A stretch of 8,430 nt of DNA. It comes from Bryobacteraceae bacterium. GTDB taxonomy: Bacteria; Acidobacteriota; Terriglobia; Bryobacterales; Bryobacteraceae. The notes below the pieces were generated by a model. That model worked only from the letters and a program-made list of their open reading frames with translations. It did not search any database and was not told the DNA's origin. The position numbers were made by a program, and so were the translations under genes. Within the stretch, counting starts at the first letter, position 1, and the number at the start of each line of letters is the position of its first letter. Positions 7,399 to 8,430 of the stretch are shown in pieces. The DNA is taken from NCBI GenBank assembly GCA_030039005.1, contig JASHQT010000036.1, positions 1-8,430 on the forward strand, given 5' to 3'.

Positions 7399-7560
7399 CC
7401 GAACTGGCTTGGCCTTGCGGACTGCCCGTTTGGCCCCCAGCGTCGTCGGATTCAGCGGACGATTGCAATGCAGGCAACGCACCAGGTCCGACCGTGTAGA
7501 GAGGTGACACGCCTTGCAGTAGGTCTGCGGCAGCGAAACGGTGGTGAGTCCGGGTAACAT
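7387..7560 (-). CDS. Small zinc-ribbon-like protein (57 aa), function unknown
   Basis: A minus-strand frame encodes 57 residues, from ATG at 7560 to TGA at 7389-7387. The product has two CxxC knuckles, CKAC (15-18) and CLHC (29-32), separated by ten residues. This is the arrangement of a small treble-clef or zinc-ribbon metal site. The second knuckle is followed by NRPLNPTTLGAKR and a strongly basic tail (residues 43-55: several Lys/Arg), which would suit nucleic-acid or ribosome contact. No alternative ATG, GTG or TTG exists between this start and the upstream in-frame stop. No Shine-Dalgarno is seen; a weak TATCAA box lies seven bases upstream. It is convergent with the permease operon and divergent from the 82-aa gene. 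I do not recognise a named family. It could be a chance frame, but the paired cysteine knuckles and basic tail argue for a real gene. Confidence 0.6.
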   Translation of the reverse strand: MLPGLTTVSLPQTYCKACHLSTRSDLVRCLHCNRPLNPTTLGAKRAVRKAKPVRRVN

Positions 7561-7630
7561 TTTCGACTTGATATGTTTATCGGCCGTCCGCGCTGCCGCT
7601 TTAGGGGGAATGTTGTCTTTGTTTGGAATG

Positions 7631-7639
7631 TGTTAGTAT
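7631..7639 (+). promoter_or_regulatory. Candidate extended -10 promoter of the 82-aa gene, leaderless start
   Basis: TGTTAGTAT is an extended -10 element: TGn (7631-7633) followed by TAGTAT (7634-7639, four of six). It ends seven bases before ATG 7647, the same spacing as at the aldolase. A weak GTTGTC or TTGTCT lies near the -35 position (7612-7618). No ribosome-binding site lies before the ATG (leader CGCCCCT). The rest of the 86-bp intergenic region (7561-7646) holds only a 7-bp direct repeat, GGAATGT at 7607-7613 and 7625-7631. Confidence 0.45.
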
Positions 7640-7646
7640 CGCCCCT

Positions 7647-7895
7647 ATGTGTTCGGAACGTTGTAACCTGCTTTCCGAGTACTCCGAGACTGCCCGCGTG
7701 TACGCGGACTCCGTACACAAGATGACAGAGCTGATCGGTCTGGGTCTCAGTTCGGAAATCGATCTGCTGCGCCGGAGTTGCCGGTCCGCCTGGGACGCCG
7801 CCGAGCGCGCCCGTCTGGCGCTTTCCCGGCATGAAGCCAATCACGGCTGCGATCGCCCGGATTTCGCCGAGGCTGCGGCGGTCGCCGCCGGGTGA
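7647..7895 (+). CDS. Small helical protein of unknown function (82 aa)
   Basis: This is an 82-residue protein without signal peptide or membrane segment. It reads as two amphipathic helices, about 8-30 (YSETARVYADSVHKMTELIG) and 36-66 (EIDLLRRSCRSAWDAAERAR then LALSRHEANHGC), so a small helical hairpin is likely. The second part, with its RLALxxHxxxHGC ending, resembles from memory small hypothetical proteins that recur in Acidobacteriota genomes; I cannot name the family. Four cysteines (2, 6, 45, 68) are present, with CSERC at the N-terminus. I chose ATG 7647 because of the extended -10 seven bases before it; an upstream TTG at 7623 in the same frame would overlap that promoter. It is divergent from the zinc-ribbon gene and lies 53 bp before the isomerase gene. 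The role is unknown. Confidence 0.72.
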   Translation: MCSERCNLLSEYSETARVYADSVHKMTELIGLGLSSEIDLLRRSCRSAWDAAERARLALSRHEANHGCDRPDFAEAAAVAAG

Positions 7896-7939
7896 CCCCT
7901 CTCCGGTTCGCCCCCAGGGCTGAGTTCCCATGCGATGAT

Positions 7940-7956
7940 GGTTGCGTAATGCAACC
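7940..7956 (+). promoter_or_regulatory. Hairpin overlapping the start codon of the isomerase gene
   Basis: GGTTGC (7940-7945) and GCAACC (7951-7956) form a perfect 6-bp stem with a GTAAT loop. The initiating ATG (7949-7951) spans the loop and the first stem base. No Shine-Dalgarno is visible before this ATG. The hairpin could limit initiation or be chance. Confidence 0.35.
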
Positions 7957-8430
7957 CAAGCCAGCCGCTTCGTACTGGATCGAAGCTGCCCAAAGGGCCA
8001 TGGAAATTGAAGCCTCGGCTGTAGCGCGCGCCGCCCGGCGCCTGGATGGCAATCTATCCTGCGCGGTGGAAACCATCCTGGCTGCTCCCGGCAAGCTGGT
8101 GGTCACGGGCCTGGGAAAATCCGGTCACGTGGCGCGGAAGATTGTCGCGACGCTTTGTAGCACCGGCACCCCGGCGGTTTTCCTGCACGCCGCCGAAGCC
8201 TCCCACGGCGACTTGGGCCTGTATTCTCCTGGCGACCCGACGCTGATGGTTTCCAAAAGCGGCAACACGATCGAGCTGCTGCAGCTCATTCCGTTCCTGC
8301 GCGATCTGCCATCGCCGCGCATCGGAATTCTCGGCAATCCGCGCGCGCCGCTGGCCGGCGAAATGGACGTGGTGCTGGACGCCTCGGTAGAGCGCGAAGC
8401 CGATCCGGACAACCTGTCGCCGACGGCCAG
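7949..8430 (+). CDS. kdsD: D-arabinose-5-phosphate isomerase, KpsF/GutQ family (N-terminal part)
   Basis: The gene runs off the window, so only 160 codons of an expected 320 or so are seen. The product interconverts D-ribulose 5-phosphate and D-arabinose 5-phosphate in the cytoplasm, the first step towards Kdo for lipopolysaccharide. The visible part is the SIS sugar-phosphate isomerase domain. It includes VTGLGKSGHVARKI (52-65, with Lys57 and His60), STGTPAVFLH (71-80), the family signature EASHGDLG (83-90, with His86), the phosphate-binding loop SKSGNT (102-107, more often SNSGE-S/T) and the end signature NLSPTA (155-160). The two C-terminal CBS domains typical of KdsD/KpsF would lie downstream, so the split between the CBS and SIS-only forms cannot be judged here. 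The ATG at 7949 gives the family-typical N-terminus; the leader has no clear ribosome site. A GATGAT box (7934-7939) preceded by TGC is a possible -10. Confidence 0.93.
   Translation, partial: MQPKPAASYWIEAAQRAMEIEASAVARAARRLDGNLSCAVETILAAPGKLVVTGLGKSGHVARKIVATLCSTGTPAVFLHAAEASHGDLGLYSPGDPTLMVSKSGNTIELLQLIPFLRDLPSPRIGILGNPRAPLAGEMDVVLDASVEREADPDNLSPTA

Noticed and set aside
7369..7557. Plus-strand 62-aa frame after the second permease
   Set aside because: It overlaps the permease stop, has no ribosome site or motif, and lies opposite the more convincing CxxC-CxxC frame.
7452..7931. Minus-strand 159-aa frame over the small-gene region
   Set aside because: It overlaps both the 82-aa gene and the zinc-ribbon frame and has no coherent motif; its cysteines are out-of-frame readings of the zinc-ribbon gene.
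1..8430. Search for a defence, phage, mobile or CRISPR system
   Set aside because: No nuclease, helicase, integrase, transposase, toxin-antitoxin pair, reverse transcriptase or regular repeat array is visible on either strand.

Overview
The window looks like chromosomal DNA of an Acidobacteriota member, probably close to the Solibacter/Bryobacter group. The main reason is a PadR-type repressor that overlaps an 869-residue 'duplicated orphan permease' (ADOP), a pairing characteristic of that phylum. The DNA is GC-rich, and the last gene belongs to Kdo/lipopolysaccharide synthesis, which fits a Gram-negative host. I see no rRNA, tRNA, CRISPR array, transposase, phage gene or recognisable defence system.

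Layout. (1) 1-3012, plus strand: a promoter containing a perfect inverted repeat (candidate PadR operator), then padR and the ADOP permease, coupled through an ATGA overlap. (2) 3029-3808, minus strand: a class II aldolase/adducin-fold protein with a signal peptide, convergent with ADOP. A 15-bp tandem micro-duplication sits at its stop codon. (3) 3842-7372, plus strand: a YheT-type alpha/beta hydrolase followed by two paralogous MacB/FtsX-type permeases without ATPase domains. The gaps are 5 and 31 bp, so they are probably one operon. It diverges from the aldolase across only about 33 bp. (4) 7387-7895: two small genes, a 57-aa minus-strand zinc-ribbon-like microprotein and a divergent 82-aa plus-strand protein of unknown function. 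(5) 7949 to the window end: the first 160 codons of a KpsF/GutQ-type D-arabinose-5-phosphate isomerase.

How the genes work together. PadR probably represses itself and the ADOP permease through the palindrome between its -35 and -10 boxes. The two MacB-like permeases would need an ATP-binding partner encoded outside the window, and their substrate is unknown. The isomerase feeds Kdo synthesis for the outer membrane.

Points worth a second look: an apparent split between leaderless first genes (start codon 6-7 nt after a -10 box, no Shine-Dalgarno) and operon-internal genes with clear Shine-Dalgarno sites; the very compact divergent promoter; the unannotated-size zinc-ribbon microprotein; and the hydrolase plus ATPase-less permease pair. 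I found no clear evidence for a wholly new multi-gene system, and most genes belong to known families.
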